A stretch of DNA of 64,000 bases from CAVQXR01 sp963717955. GTDB taxonomy: Bacteria > Actinomycetota > Thermoleophilia > Gaiellales > Gaiellaceae. The stretch spans positions 1,674,001 through 1,738,000 of the forward strand of contig CAVQXR010000001.1 of the NCBI GenBank assembly GCA_963717955.1. The letters run 5' to 3'. The notes under the pieces were generated by a model, which was not told where the DNA came from, made no database searches, and was given only the letters and a program-made list of their open reading frames with translations. The first letter of the stretch is position 1. Every line of letters starts with the position of its first letter. Both the position numbers and the translations under genes were made by a program. Shown in pieces: positions 33,603 through 42,674 of this stretch.

Positions 33603-34382
33603 TCAGCGCGCCGGGGCAACCCCGATCGGCGCGAACGGGGCTTCCTGGCGGAGGCTCACCTCACCGGCCTTGCGGAGCTCGAGCAACGCGAGGAACGCGA
33701 CGGCGACCTCGAGCCGGGCGAGCCCGTCGACCTCCTCGTCGAACAGGAACTGCCGGCGCGCGCCCACGAGCGCGCGGAACCGCTCGAGGAACCGCTCGAG
33801 CGGCGGGAGCCGCAGCGCGAGGTGAGCGAGCGACGGGACCGCCGGCTCCGTCGCGAGCATCCTGATCGCAGCCGCGAGACGCTCCGGATCCCGGGGAACG
33901 AGCGGCCGCTCCGGCAACGGGGCGAGCGGTGCCGGGCCCACCCGGAAGAACCGGTCGGACTCCGCGTCGAGCCGCTCCGACAGCCAGGCCGCACCGGCCT
34001 TGATCCGGCGGTACTCCGCCAGGCGCTCCGCGAGCTCGGCCGCCGCCTCGCCGGGATCGAGATCCTCGAGGTCGACCTCGTCGCCCCCGGCAAACAGCTC
34101 GCGCGCCTTCAGCTCGAGCAGCGCCGCGACGAGGACGAGGAACTCGCCGCAGAGCTCGATCGTGACGGGGTCGAGCTCGAGTCGCTCTCGCTCGGGCCTG
34201 GATCCGGCGCCCTCGGGCCGGCCGCCACGCGTCAGCGACTCGACGAACGTGGCCACGATCTCCGCGACCGCGACGTCCGACAGCGGAAGCTCGTCCCTGA
34301 GGACGAGCGAGAGCAGCAGGTCGAACGGCCCCTCGAAGGCGTCGAGGTCGAGCGAGAGGTCTCGGACGCCGGCGGCGGGCAT
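33603..34382 (-). CDS. scpA: Segregation and condensation protein A
   Basis: Kleisin bridging the SMC heads, 259 residues. The N-terminal SMC-neck-binding motif is LDAFEGPFDLLLSLVLRDEL; the middle has CGEFLVLVAALLELKARELF; the C-terminal winged helix ends LEVAVAFLALLELRKAGEV. A TAGCAT box lies 9 nt before the ATG. lgt lies upstream with a 12-bp spacer. Confidence 0.95.
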   Translation of the reverse strand: MPAAGVRDLSLDLDAFEGPFDLLLSLVLRDELPLSDVAVAEIVATFVESLTRGGRPEGAGSRPERERLELDPVTIELCGEFLVLVAALLELKARELFAGGDEVDLEDLDPGEAAAELAERLAEYRRIKAGAAWLSERLDAESDRFFRVGPAPLAPLPERPLVPRDPERLAAAIRMLATEPAVPSLAHLALRLPPLERFLERFRALVGARRQFLFDEEVDGLARLEVAVAFLALLELRKAGEVSLRQEAPFAPIGVAPAR

Positions 34383-34391
34383 GGCCGGCCG

Positions 34392-34397
34392 ATGCTA
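34392..34397 (-). promoter_or_regulatory. Putative -10 box of scpA
   Basis: TAGCAT on the minus strand, 9 nt before the scpA ATG, at the lgt stop codon. Weaker match than others. Confidence 0.3.
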
Positions 34398-35234
34398 GCC
34401 GGATGCCCGGACAGCCTCGGCGGTGCGCGGAACCGGTCGCCGCTGGGTCCAGATCAGCCCTCCGAGCCCGGCGAGGAAGACCCCGATCGCGATCCAGCCG
34501 TTCAGCCGCATGCCGGCGATGATGTGAGAGGGATCGATGCGGAGCTGCTCCTGCCACGTGACCCGCCCGAGGGAGTACCACATCACGTAGACGAAGAAGA
34601 CCCCGCCCGGTCGCAACCACCCCTTCCGGTCGAGCCAGAGCAGGAGCGCGACGCCGATCGAGTTCCAGAGCATCTCGTAGAGGAAGATCGGATGGAACGT
34701 CGGCTCCTGCTCGTACCCGTCGGACCGGTTCTCCGGGTCGATCTCGAGCGCCCACGGAAGGTCGGTCGGCTTCCCGAAGAGCTCCTGGTTGAAGTAGTTC
34801 CCGAGGCGTCCGATGACCTGCGCGAGCATGATCCCGGGCGCGACCGCGTCGGCGAGCAGGCGCACGTTCGCGCCGTGGCGCCGGGCGACGATCGCCCCGG
34901 CAGCGACACCGCAGGCGATACCGCCCCAGACGCCGAGGCCTCCCTTCCACACGGCGAACGCGCCCCACCACTCGTCGGGGACCTCGTTCCAGCTCGTGAC
35001 CACGTGATAGAGCCGCGCGCCGACGATGCCCCAGAGCACGCCCCACATCGAGGCGCGATAGACGAGATCGCGATCCCCGCCCTTGGCGACCCAGCGCCGG
35101 GCGGAGAGGAAGACCGCGGCGAGGATGCCGAGCACCAGCATGATCCCGTACAGCCGGATCGTGAGCGGCCCGAGCTCGAGGGTGTTGTCGGAAGGGCTCG
35201 GGATCGAGGCGAGCAGGGAGGTCACCGTGGGCAT
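34395..35234 (-). CDS. lgt: Prolipoprotein diacylglyceryl transferase
   Basis: Integral membrane enzyme attaching diacylglycerol to lipobox cysteines. 279 residues, about seven membrane segments. Family motif region GVVGARLYHVVTSWNE-like (IVGARLYHVVTSW) and the Lgt signature VIGRLGNYFNQELFGKPTDLPW-type (shown here at about residues 140-160) are present, plus HPIFLYEMLWNS. It follows the small protein gene and precedes scpA. Confidence 0.94.
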   Translation of the reverse strand: MPTVTSLLASIPSPSDNTLELGPLTIRLYGIMLVLGILAAVFLSARRWVAKGGDRDLVYRASMWGVLWGIVGARLYHVVTSWNEVPDEWWGAFAVWKGGLGVWGGIACGVAAGAIVARRHGANVRLLADAVAPGIMLAQVIGRLGNYFNQELFGKPTDLPWALEIDPENRSDGYEQEPTFHPIFLYEMLWNSIGVALLLWLDRKGWLRPGGVFFVYVMWYSLGRVTWQEQLRIDPSHIIAGMRLNGWIAIGVFLAGLGGLIWTQRRPVPRTAEAVRASG

Positions 35235-35330
35235 TGTTCCCGACTCCCCGCCCGGCGCGAGACATCCTGCGGCCCGATGCGGCGGAGAGACACGGGCGGG
35301 ACCGATCGACGACCGGCCGCCGGGTGGAGC

Positions 35331-35534
35331 CTAGAGGAGGATCCGGGCAGCCGTGTCCTGCGGGCAGCCGCTCTTCAGGAGGTCGATGGCGCGATGCAGG
35401 TCGATCTCAAGCCGCTCGGCGATCTGCCGTGCGGTCCCCTCGTCGTACCCTGCCCGGCGAAGCTCCTTCGCCCGCCAGTCGATGACCCGCGCAAGCTCGG
35501 AATCGTGGAGAACTTCGGTTTCCGTCGTGCTCAT
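35331..35534 (-). CDS. Small conserved-looking protein of unknown function
   Basis: 67 residues, no membrane segment. Mostly helical and charged: DWRAKELRRAGYDEGTARQI followed by EIDLHRAIDLLKSGCP and ending TAARILL. The ATG at 35534 has a GGGAGG Shine-Dalgarno at proper distance; an in-frame start at 35582 would add 16 residues. A second, broken copy of its last 25 residues lies upstream at 35651-35728, so this is a duplicated family here. The single cysteine in SGCP is kept in the second copy. Function unknown; I do not assign a domain. Confidence 0.75.
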   Translation of the reverse strand: MSTTETEVLHDSELARVIDWRAKELRRAGYDEGTARQIAERLEIDLHRAIDLLKSGCPQDTAARILL

Positions 35535-35650
35535 GCGCCTCCCGTCGGTCGGTGCACCATCAGTTTCGCAGCTACGCGCCACGCCGGATCGGGAGAAGCG
35601 CGCAACTTAACGCCGACTTAACCGCGGAGCCGCCGACGTCGCCGGGCACC

Positions 35651-35728
35651 TTAGAGGAGGATGCGGACGGCCGTCTCGTAAGGACAGCCTGTGAGGACGA
35701 GGTCGACCGCCCGGTGGAGGTCGACCTC
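35651..35728 (-). pseudogene. Remnant of a second copy of the 67-residue protein
   Basis: Encodes 25 residues (EVDLHRAVDLVLTGCP then ending TAVRILL after three residues) matching the C-terminal 25 of the intact gene at 17 positions, ending in TAA. Upstream in frame there is no ATG, GTG or TTG at a suitable place and no match to the N-terminal half. Both copies end in the same DNA (TAGAGGAGGAT on the plus strand). It lies just after dnaE. Confidence 0.65.
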
Positions 35729-35835
35729 GGGCGCGAGCGCGAGCTCGAGAGGGCAACGCCGTCGTAGCGTGCCCCCTCTATCGGCGCGCAGGCCGCGCCC
35801 TTGAGCGTCCGCTCCCGCGGCGCCGTCCCGGCCCG

Positions 35836-38800
35836 TCAGACGACCGCGGCCTCGCCGAGCAGCGCCTTCACCTCGGCGTAGAAGTCCGAGTCCGGGCGGA
35901 CGCGGAATCCGGGACCCAGCGCGAGCTGCCGCGAGCCGCCTGCGGTCTCGATCATGACGACGACCGAGGACTCGCCGGGGAAGCCGCGGACGACCTCGGC
36001 GAGCTCGCGCACGACCCCGGCATGGGCGCGCCGGGCGTCGACGCGGAGACGCACCTCGCGGCGCTCGGGCGCGGCCTCGAAGGGCGTGACCTCGAGCGCG
36101 ACGAGCTTCGTCTCGCCTTCCTTGTGATCGATCCGTCCCTTGACCAGCAGGACCCGGTCGGCCTCGAGCAGGTCGCGTGCGGCGGCGAACGCGGAGTTGA
36201 AGACGATGACCTCGGTCGACCCGGTGAGGTCGTCGAGCCGGACGAACGCCATCGGATCTCCGCGGCGGGTCGTGATCGAGCGGACGGCGCCGACGATCCC
36301 GCCCACGGTGACGACGTCGCCGTCCCGCCGGGCCGCGAGGTCTGCGAGCGGCAGGTCGGTCTTGCGTCGCAGCTGATCGCGGACGGCGTGCAGCGGATGC
36401 TCCGAGACGTAGAGCCCGAGCGCCTCCTTCTCGTAGGCGAGCAGCTCCTGCTTCTCGAACTCGACCGACGGGATCACCGGATGGTGCACAGGGCCGTTCG
36501 CCTCCTGCTCCTCGCCGCCGAGGTCGAAGATCGACCCCTGGCCGAGCAGCCGGTCGGCGTGCTGCTTCCCGCCCCAGGCGAGCGCCTGCTCCAGCACGTC
36601 GAGCATGCCCTTGCGCGGGTGTCCCGTCGAGTCGAGCGCGCCCGCCTTGACGAGGCTCTCGAGCGCGCGCTTGTTGACGAGCTGGGGGTCGACGCGGTCG
36701 CAGAAGTCCCACAGCCCGTCGAACGGCCCGCCGGCCTCACGCGCGGCGACCATCGCGGCGACCGCGTTCTCGCCGACGTTCTTGACCGCGTTCAGCCCGA
36801 AACGGATCTTCCCGTCGACGACGACGAAGCCGGCCCCGGACTCGTTGACGTCCGGGGGCAGGACCGCGATCCCGATCTCCTCGCACGCGGCGACGTAGAA
36901 CGGCACCCGGTCCTTCGTGTTCATGACCGAGGAGATGAGCGCGGCCATGTACTGCGCCGGGTAGTTCGCCTTCAGATGGGCCGTCTGGTAGGCGATGAGC
37001 GCGTAGCAGGCGGCATGGGACTTGTTGAACGAGTAGTCCTGGGCCTGCTCCATGTCCTTCCAGAGCTGGTCGGCGACCTTCCGGTCGACCCCGTGCTCGG
37101 CGCAGCCCGAGCGGAACTTGTCCTTCAACGACGCCATCAGGTCGTGGTTCTTCTTGCCGATCGCCTTGCGGAGATCGTCGGCCTCGGCCGGCGAGAAGCC
37201 GGCGAGCTGCTTGGCGATCTCCATGTACTGCTCCTGGTAGATGCAGATGCCGTACGTCTCGGCCGTGATCGGCCGGAGGCGCTCGTCGCGCAGCGCCACG
37301 GGCTCCTGCCCCGCCTTGCGGCGCGCGTACACGGGGATGTAGCCCATCGGCCCGGGCCGGTAGAGCGCGACGAGCGCGATCAGGTCCTGGAACTCGGTCG
37401 GCTTCACCTGGCGGAGCGCATCGCGCATCCCGGCGGATTCGAACTGGAAGACACCGGTGGACTCGCCGCGGCGGAGCATCTCGTACGTGCGCTCGTCGTC
37501 GAGCGGAAGCTGCCCCATGACCAGCGGCTGCTCGGCCCCCGCGTTGATCAGCTCGAGCGCCTCGTCGATCACGTCGAGGTTGCGAAGGCCGAGGAAGTCC
37601 ATCTTGAGCAGGCCGAGCGACTCGACATCCTGCATCGCAAGCTGGGTGACGACCTCCTGGTCGGCGCCCTTCTGCTGCAGCGGCACGATCTCGATCAGCG
37701 GGCGGTCGGCGATCACGACGCCGGCGGCATGGATCGAGTCCTGGCGCACGAGCCCTTCGAGCGGCCGGGCGAGGTCGACGATCTGGCGTGTCACCTCCTC
37801 CTGGTCGTAGGCCTGCCGGAGCTCAGAGCCGGGCTTCAGGCTCTCCTCGAGGAACACCCGCGGCCCCTCCGGGATCAGCTTCGCGACCCTGTCGACCACC
37901 CCGTACGGGATGTCGAGGACGCGGCCGGCGTCGCGGACCGCGGCTCTCGCCGCCATCGTCCCGAACGTGATGATCTGGGCGACCCGGTCGCGCCCGTACT
38001 TCTCGGCGACGTAGTTGATCACCTGCTCCCGCCCGTGGACGGAGAAGTCGATGTCGATGTCCGGCATCGACTTGCGGCCGGGATTGAGGAAGCGCTCGAA
38101 CAGGAGCTCGTACCGGATCGGGTCGATGTCGGTGATCTCGAGGCAGTAGGCGACGAGCGAGCCGGCGGCGGAGCCGCGTCCCGGCCCGACGCCGATGCCG
38201 TTTCGCTTCGCGAAGCCGACGAAGTCGGCAACGATCAGGAAATAGTCGGCGAAGCCCATCTCGCGGATCGTCTTGAGCTCGAACCGGAGACGGTCCCGCA
38301 GCTCGGGCGTCTCGCGGCCGTACCGGCGCAGGAGGCCCTGCTCGCAGAGCTCGGCGAGGAACTCGAAGGCATCGCGGCCGTTCGGGGTCGGGAAGCTCGG
38401 CAGCAGGATCTGGTTCAGGTCGAGCTCGACCCGACACCGCTCGGCGATCTCGAGCGTCCGGCGCATCGCGTCCGGCAGGTGCGGAAACAGCGCCGCCATC
38501 TCCTCCGCCGTCTTGAAGTAGAACTGATCCGTCTCGAAACGCCAGTGCTCCGGGTTCGTCAGCGTGTCGCCCGACTGGATGCAGAGCAGCGCCTCGTGCG
38601 CCCGCGCGTCCTCGTGGCGCAGGTAGTGGATGTCACCCGTCGTCACGGGCGGGATCCCGGTCCGCTCCGCGAGGGCGAGCAGCTGCGGATTGAGCTGCTG
38701 CTGGATCGGCATGCCCGCGTCCTGGAGCTCGACGAACACGTTGTCGCGGCCGAACACGTCGGCGAGCCGGGAGAGCTCCGCCTCCGCCTCCCGCTCCTGC

Positions 38801-39237
38801 CCGTGCTCGAGTGCCCTGCAGACGCGGCCCGAGAGGCAGCCCGACAGCACGATCAGGCCCTTCGCATGGCGCGCAAGGAGCTCCCAGTCGACCCGCGGCT
38901 TGTAGTAGTAACCCTCGAGATAGCCGAGCGAGGTGAGCGCGATGAGGTTCGCGTAGCCCACGTTCGTCTCGGCGAGGACGGTGAGATGCGCGTAGCCCTT
39001 CGACTGCGCCCGGCGGTCGTCGGCGACGTAGAGCTCGCAGCCGACGACCGGGCGCACGCCCGTTCCCTCCGTCGTCCTGACGAGCTCGACGGCGCCGGCG
39101 AGCGACCCGTGGTCGGTGAGGGCGACCGCCGGCATCTCGAGCTCGGCGGCCCTGCTCACGAGATCGGGGATCCGGCAGGCTCCATCGAGGATCGAGTACT
39201 CGGAGTGGACGTGCAGATGAACGAACGGGGCGCTCAC
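35836..39237 (-). CDS. dnaE: DNA polymerase III alpha subunit
   Basis: Main replicative polymerase, 1133 residues from the GTG at 39237. N-terminal PHP domain (HLHVHSEYSILDG, LTDHGSLAGAVEL, GDIHYLRHEDARAHE); polymerase palm with GVGPGRGSAAGSLVAYCL and PDIDIDFSVHGREQVI; finger region SFNKSHAACYALIAYQTA; C-terminal helix-hairpin-helix and OB domain (GDPMAFVRLDDLTGSTEVI). The GTG is supported by a TACAAT box 10 nt upstream and the immediate PHP motif; an ATG-initiated longer frame to 39300 would add 21 unconserved residues. Confidence 0.97.
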   Translation of the reverse strand: MSAPFVHLHVHSEYSILDGACRIPDLVSRAAELEMPAVALTDHGSLAGAVELVRTTEGTGVRPVVGCELYVADDRRAQSKGYAHLTVLAETNVGYANLIALTSLGYLEGYYYKPRVDWELLARHAKGLIVLSGCLSGRVCRALEHGQEREAEAELSRLADVFGRDNVFVELQDAGMPIQQQLNPQLLALAERTGIPPVTTGDIHYLRHEDARAHEALLCIQSGDTLTNPEHWRFETDQFYFKTAEEMAALFPHLPDAMRRTLEIAERCRVELDLNQILLPSFPTPNGRDAFEFLAELCEQGLLRRYGRETPELRDRLRFELKTIREMGFADYFLIVADFVGFAKRNGIGVGPGRGSAAGSLVAYCLEITDIDPIRYELLFERFLNPGRKSMPDIDIDFSVHGREQVINYVAEKYGRDRVAQIITFGTMAARAAVRDAGRVLDIPYGVVDRVAKLIPEGPRVFLEESLKPGSELRQAYDQEEVTRQIVDLARPLEGLVRQDSIHAAGVVIADRPLIEIVPLQQKGADQEVVTQLAMQDVESLGLLKMDFLGLRNLDVIDEALELINAGAEQPLVMGQLPLDDERTYEMLRRGESTGVFQFESAGMRDALRQVKPTEFQDLIALVALYRPGPMGYIPVYARRKAGQEPVALRDERLRPITAETYGICIYQEQYMEIAKQLAGFSPAEADDLRKAIGKKNHDLMASLKDKFRSGCAEHGVDRKVADQLWKDMEQAQDYSFNKSHAACYALIAYQTAHLKANYPAQYMAALISSVMNTKDRVPFYVAACEEIGIAVLPPDVNESGAGFVVVDGKIRFGLNAVKNVGENAVAAMVAAREAGGPFDGLWDFCDRVDPQLVNKRALESLVKAGALDSTGHPRKGMLDVLEQALAWGGKQHADRLLGQGSIFDLGGEEQEANGPVHHPVIPSVEFEKQELLAYEKEALGLYVSEHPLHAVRDQLRRKTDLPLADLAARRDGDVVTVGGIVGAVRSITTRRGDPMAFVRLDDLTGSTEVIVFNSAFAAARDLLEADRVLLVKGRIDHKEGETKLVALEVTPFEAAPERREVRLRVDARRAHAGVVRELAEVVRGFPGESSVVVMIETAGGSRQLALGPGFRVRPDSDFYAEVKALLGEAAVV

Positions 39238-39247
39238 GACCAGGGCG

Positions 39248-39253
39248 ATTGTA
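39248..39253 (-). promoter_or_regulatory. Putative -10 box of dnaE
   Basis: TACAAT on the minus strand, 10 nt before the GTG at 39237. It supports that start and a leaderless mRNA. Confidence 0.5.
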
Positions 39254-39350
39254 GAGCGCGGCCCTGCCGGACTGGTCGGATCCATTGTCTCTTCAGGCAA
39301 CAGACCCCGACGCCGAGGCCCGAGGGCGGGCAGAATGAGCGGACCCGCCC

Positions 39351-39857
39351 GTGACGAGGCACCTCTATCTCCTGCGCCACGCGAAGTCGAGCTGGGACGA
39401 TCCGTCCCTGCCCGATCACGATCGCCCGCTCGCGCCGCGCGGGCGCAAGGCCGTCCGCCGCCTCGCGACCCAGATCGAGCAGGTCGGCATCCGGCCGGCC
39501 CTCGTCCTCTGCTCGTCCGCGACCCGGGCGCGGGAGACGCTCGACGGCGTGGCCGTGGCCCTCGGCAAGCCGGACGTCCTCGTCGAGGAGCGGCTGTACG
39601 CCGCTACGGAGGACCGCCTCCTGGCCCGGCTGCGGCTCGTCGAGGCCGACGTCCCGTCCGTCCTCGTCGTCGGGCACAACCCGGGGCTCCAGGAGCTCGC
39701 GGTCCTGCTCGCGCGGCCGTGCGACGCCGCCGACCGGATCGCCGAGAAGCTCCCGACGGGAGCGCTCGTCTCGCTGCGCCTCGACGGCGACTGGTCGACG
39801 GTGCGCGGTCACGCGGCGGAGCTCGAGGGCCTGATCGTCCCGCGCGAGCTCTCCTGA
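39351..39857 (+). CDS. sixA: SixA-like histidine phosphatase
   Basis: 168-residue branch of the histidine phosphatase (phosphoglycerate mutase) superfamily. The catalytic LLRHAKSSWDD (RHG-like motif reading RHA, as in SixA), RARETLD and VVGHNPGLQEL (second histidine) are present. SixA proteins remove phosphate from phosphohistidine on phosphotransfer proteins; small size and the RHAKS motif fit. It starts with GTG at 39351. Substrate here unknown. Confidence 0.9.
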   Translation: MTRHLYLLRHAKSSWDDPSLPDHDRPLAPRGRKAVRRLATQIEQVGIRPALVLCSSATRARETLDGVAVALGKPDVLVEERLYAATEDRLLARLRLVEADVPSVLVVGHNPGLQELAVLLARPCDAADRIAEKLPTGALVSLRLDGDWSTVRGHAAELEGLIVPRELS

Positions 39858-39869
39858 CCACCCACTCGT

Positions 39870-41759
39870 CTACCAGGCCCCTCCGCCCCCGCCGCCGCCA
39901 CCACCGCCCCCGCCGCCGGAGAACCCGCCGCCCCCGCCGCCCGAGCCGCTCGACGGTGGCGCGAGGGCCGATCCGAACCCGGCCGACAGGTCCGAGATCC
40001 CGAGCCCGGACGGCCCCGAGCCGAGATCCCCGCCCGGGCTGATCCAGTAGATGGTGCTCGCCGCGTGGACCTCCTCCGGCATCAGGAGGTTCGCGCCCTG
40101 GAGCACGCGCTCGGCGATCCCGAACGCGATCCCGTACACGAGATACCGCTCCCACAGCTCGAGCGTCGCCGGCGGGGCGATGTCCAGGCGCGGGAAGTCC
40201 GCGAGGTAGCGCCGGAACGCCTCCCATCGCTCGGCCTCGAGCTGCGCCCGGGGCGTCCGGCGTCGCCACAGGCTGGCGCTCGACGCCGAGAGCAGGAGCA
40301 CGAACGCCGACACGAGCAGGCACGAGCCGACGGCGACGAGCACGACGTCTCCGAAGCGGGGAGCCACCGGGCGGAAGCCGTGGACACCGATCGCGAGCAG
40401 GGACGCGCCGGCCACGGCGAACACCGCGACCCCGCCGATGATCGCCCTGACGCCGCTGTTGCGGAACCAGCCCTGACGCTTTCCCGCCGAGCGGACGGCC
40501 CGTTTGAAGGCCGCGAAGCGAGGCGCCTGCCTCGCCCGGCCCGCCTCGATCCGCTCCCGGAACCGCGACAGCCGCTCGCCGTCCGACCCGGCGACCTCGT
40601 TGACGACGGCGATCACCGGGCGCTCCCACGGCTCGGGCTCGGCGAGGGTCTCTCCGATCGTGAGCTCGAGATCGGCGATCTCCTCGTGGCGCAGCCCCGC
40701 CCAGAGCGCCCGCTCGGTCGTCACGGGGCGCGCCCGGTAGATGCCGCGGCGGATCAGGTCGAAGAGCGTTGCCGTGAACTCGTTGGAGCCGGCCTCCCGG
40801 CCCTGCGAGATCAGCGGGGGGACGAGCGCGGGCGCGAGGTCGGACGGCGGCCCCTGCTCGTACTCCCGGTCGTAACCGCTGCGCCGCTCCCGCCCGAAGG
40901 CCATCCAGGTGGCGGCGAGGACCGCGAGCACCGGGCCGAGGGCGAGCAGGACGAGGAACAGCGCTGTCCGTCCGATGTGATCGACGGCGGAGTCGATCCG
41001 GGCCCGATCGCGCTCGTACGCGGCCGCGTCGTCGCGCTCGTCGGCGAGGATCCCGTCGCGACCGTCGCCCGCCACCCTCCTGGCGCTTGCCGGTTCGCCC
41101 GGCGCCAGGAGGGTGCGGGGAAAGACCACGCGCATCTCCACGTACTGGCGGGGCGGCACGTCGACCGCGCGCAGGCGGGCGACCGACTGCCCACGGCTGA
41201 CGTCGCCCTGGACCCAGACCGGATGTCCGAACACGAGATAGTCCTCCGGCGCGGCCTCGCCGGGAAGCGCGATCGAGGCCGTGAGCCGGTCGAGGCCGAC
41301 CTCCCACTCCTCTCCCCACACCTGGAGGTTGACGTCGACCACGTCGTCGTGGGCGACCGCGACCCCCGTCAGCACGTACGAGATGGTGAACGTCCGCGTC
41401 TCGTCGAGCGCGAGGAAGTGCCAGACGATCCGCGCCCCGTCTCCCGTGCGGGCGACTCCGTAGGTGTCGGGGGCGCCGGCGGAGCCGATCTCGGCCGATG
41501 CGCCGGGCGCATAGGCACGCCCGTGCTCCGAGACGCCGACGACGCGGATCGACTCGCCGGGACGGAGCGGGACCTCGCGAAACGCGCCCGAGAAGGGCCC
41601 GCTGAACGTGAAGGCGATGTCCTCCTCGACCCGCAGGGCGCCGTCCTCCTCGACCTGCACCCGGACGTCGGCCTCCGGCAGGATGAACTCCTTGGCCGTC
41701 GCCGGCGCGGGAGCCGCGAGGAGGAGCGCGAGCGCTGCGAGCGCCGCGAGGCGGCGCAT
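39870..41759 (-). CDS. DUF2207 membrane protein with glycine-rich tail
   Basis: 629 residues. Signal peptide or first membrane helix at 1-22 (LAALAALALLLAAPAPATA), an extracellular beta-rich domain (about 25-240, DUF2207), a membrane helix at about 268-288, a cytoplasmic segment, and two helices at about 430-480. The protein ends in a run of glycine (SGGGGGGGG-type) and AW. Known pairing: DUF2207 proteins are commonly encoded next to lemA, as here (1 bp apart); function is not established. The C-terminal glycine tract is common in this family and may form a flexible surface tail. Confidence 0.85.
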   Translation of the reverse strand: MRRLAALAALALLLAAPAPATAKEFILPEADVRVQVEEDGALRVEEDIAFTFSGPFSGAFREVPLRPGESIRVVGVSEHGRAYAPGASAEIGSAGAPDTYGVARTGDGARIVWHFLALDETRTFTISYVLTGVAVAHDDVVDVNLQVWGEEWEVGLDRLTASIALPGEAAPEDYLVFGHPVWVQGDVSRGQSVARLRAVDVPPRQYVEMRVVFPRTLLAPGEPASARRVAGDGRDGILADERDDAAAYERDRARIDSAVDHIGRTALFLVLLALGPVLAVLAATWMAFGRERRSGYDREYEQGPPSDLAPALVPPLISQGREAGSNEFTATLFDLIRRGIYRARPVTTERALWAGLRHEEIADLELTIGETLAEPEPWERPVIAVVNEVAGSDGERLSRFRERIEAGRARQAPRFAAFKRAVRSAGKRQGWFRNSGVRAIIGGVAVFAVAGASLLAIGVHGFRPVAPRFGDVVLVAVGSCLLVSAFVLLLSASSASLWRRRTPRAQLEAERWEAFRRYLADFPRLDIAPPATLELWERYLVYGIAFGIAERVLQGANLLMPEEVHAASTIYWISPGGDLGSGPSGLGISDLSAGFGSALAPPSSGSGGGGGGFSGGGGGGGGGGGGGAW

Positions 41760-41760
41760 C

Positions 41761-42312
41761 TCAGAAGTCGACCGCGACCGGCCGGCGCTCGGGCTCGTCG
41801 ATCTCGAAGTAGGCCCGCGGCGCGAACCGGAAGACCCGCGCGACGAGATTCGTGGGAACCGTCTCGATCGCCGTGTCGTACGTCAGAACGGTGTCGTTGT
41901 AGACCTGGCGGGAGACCGCGATCGACTGCTCGACCTCGGCCAGCTGCCCCTGGAGCGCCTGGAAGCTCTCGACGGCGCGCAGCTGCGGGTACGCCTCGGC
42001 GACGGCGAAGAGCCGCCCCAGGGCGGCGGTGAGCACGTTCTCGGCCCGGGCCTGCTGCTCCACCGTGGCGGCCGACTCCGCGCCGGCACGGGCAGCGGTG
42101 ACCGCCTCGAAGGTCTCCTGCTCGTGCGCCGCGTAGCCCTTCACCGTCTCGACGAGGTTCGGGACGAGGTCGTAGCGCCGCCGGAGCTGGACGTCGACCT
42201 GTGCCCAGGCGTTCTCCGCGCGGTTGCGGAGGCGCACGAGCCTGTTGTAGAGGAGGACAACGGCGAGCAGTGCGACGGCCGCCGCGGCCGCGATCACGAT
42301 GCCGACGGTCAC
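41761..42312 (-). CDS. lemA: LemA family protein
   Basis: 183 residues: one N-terminal membrane helix (IVIAAAAAVALLAVVLLYNRLV) shortened here to its core, then a long helical domain with the LemA signature VDVQLRRRYDLVPNLVETVK and YNDTVLTYDTAIETVPTNLV. The family is membrane-anchored; role unclear. It is followed after 1 bp by the DUF2207 gene, so they are probably translated together. Confidence 0.93.
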   Translation of the reverse strand: MTVGIVIAAAAAVALLAVVLLYNRLVRLRNRAENAWAQVDVQLRRRYDLVPNLVETVKGYAAHEQETFEAVTAARAGAESAATVEQQARAENVLTAALGRLFAVAEAYPQLRAVESFQALQGQLAEVEQSIAVSRQVYNDTVLTYDTAIETVPTNLVARVFRFAPRAYFEIDEPERRPVAVDF

Positions 42313-42441
42313 GGCATGACAGTACCCCCCGCCGCGGATGCCCGCGCGAGCGGCCCCGGGCCGGGCTCGGAGCGCGACGACGCCGTCGGAGGCCCTCCGC
42401 CAGCGTCGCCCGGCCCGCGTGCCCGGCGCTTCGCCGGGAAG

Positions 42442-42645
42442 CTAGAGCTGCTCGACCTCCTGGTGCTGCTTCTTCTTGCGCCAGAACATCAGCCCCGCGA
42501 TGGCGGCGCCGATCGCGGCGAGGATGCCGATCTTCTTCTTGCTGGCCATGGGCCCCCCTTTCGACACGTATCGCTTCAACCCGTACCGGAGGAGCCGGTA
42601 CGTCACGATCCCGATGATCGCCTCGCGTGTGCTGAGCTTCTTCAT
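42442..42645 (-). CDS. Small membrane protein of unknown function
   Basis: 67 residues. A basic N-terminal half (MKKLSTREAIIGIVTYRLLR, then KRYVSKGG) is followed by one membrane helix (IGILAAIGAAIAGLMFW) and a charged tail RKKKQHQEVEQL. A second ATG at residue 33 (MASKKK) could give a 35-residue protein. It lies between lpdA and lemA on the same strand with a TAGACT hexamer 15 nt upstream. No family recognised. Confidence 0.6.
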   Translation of the reverse strand: MKKLSTREAIIGIVTYRLLRYGLKRYVSKGGPMASKKKIGILAAIGAAIAGLMFWRKKKQHQEVEQL

Positions 42646-42674
42646 CTGCTCGACTCCCGCAGTCTACGTCCCCT

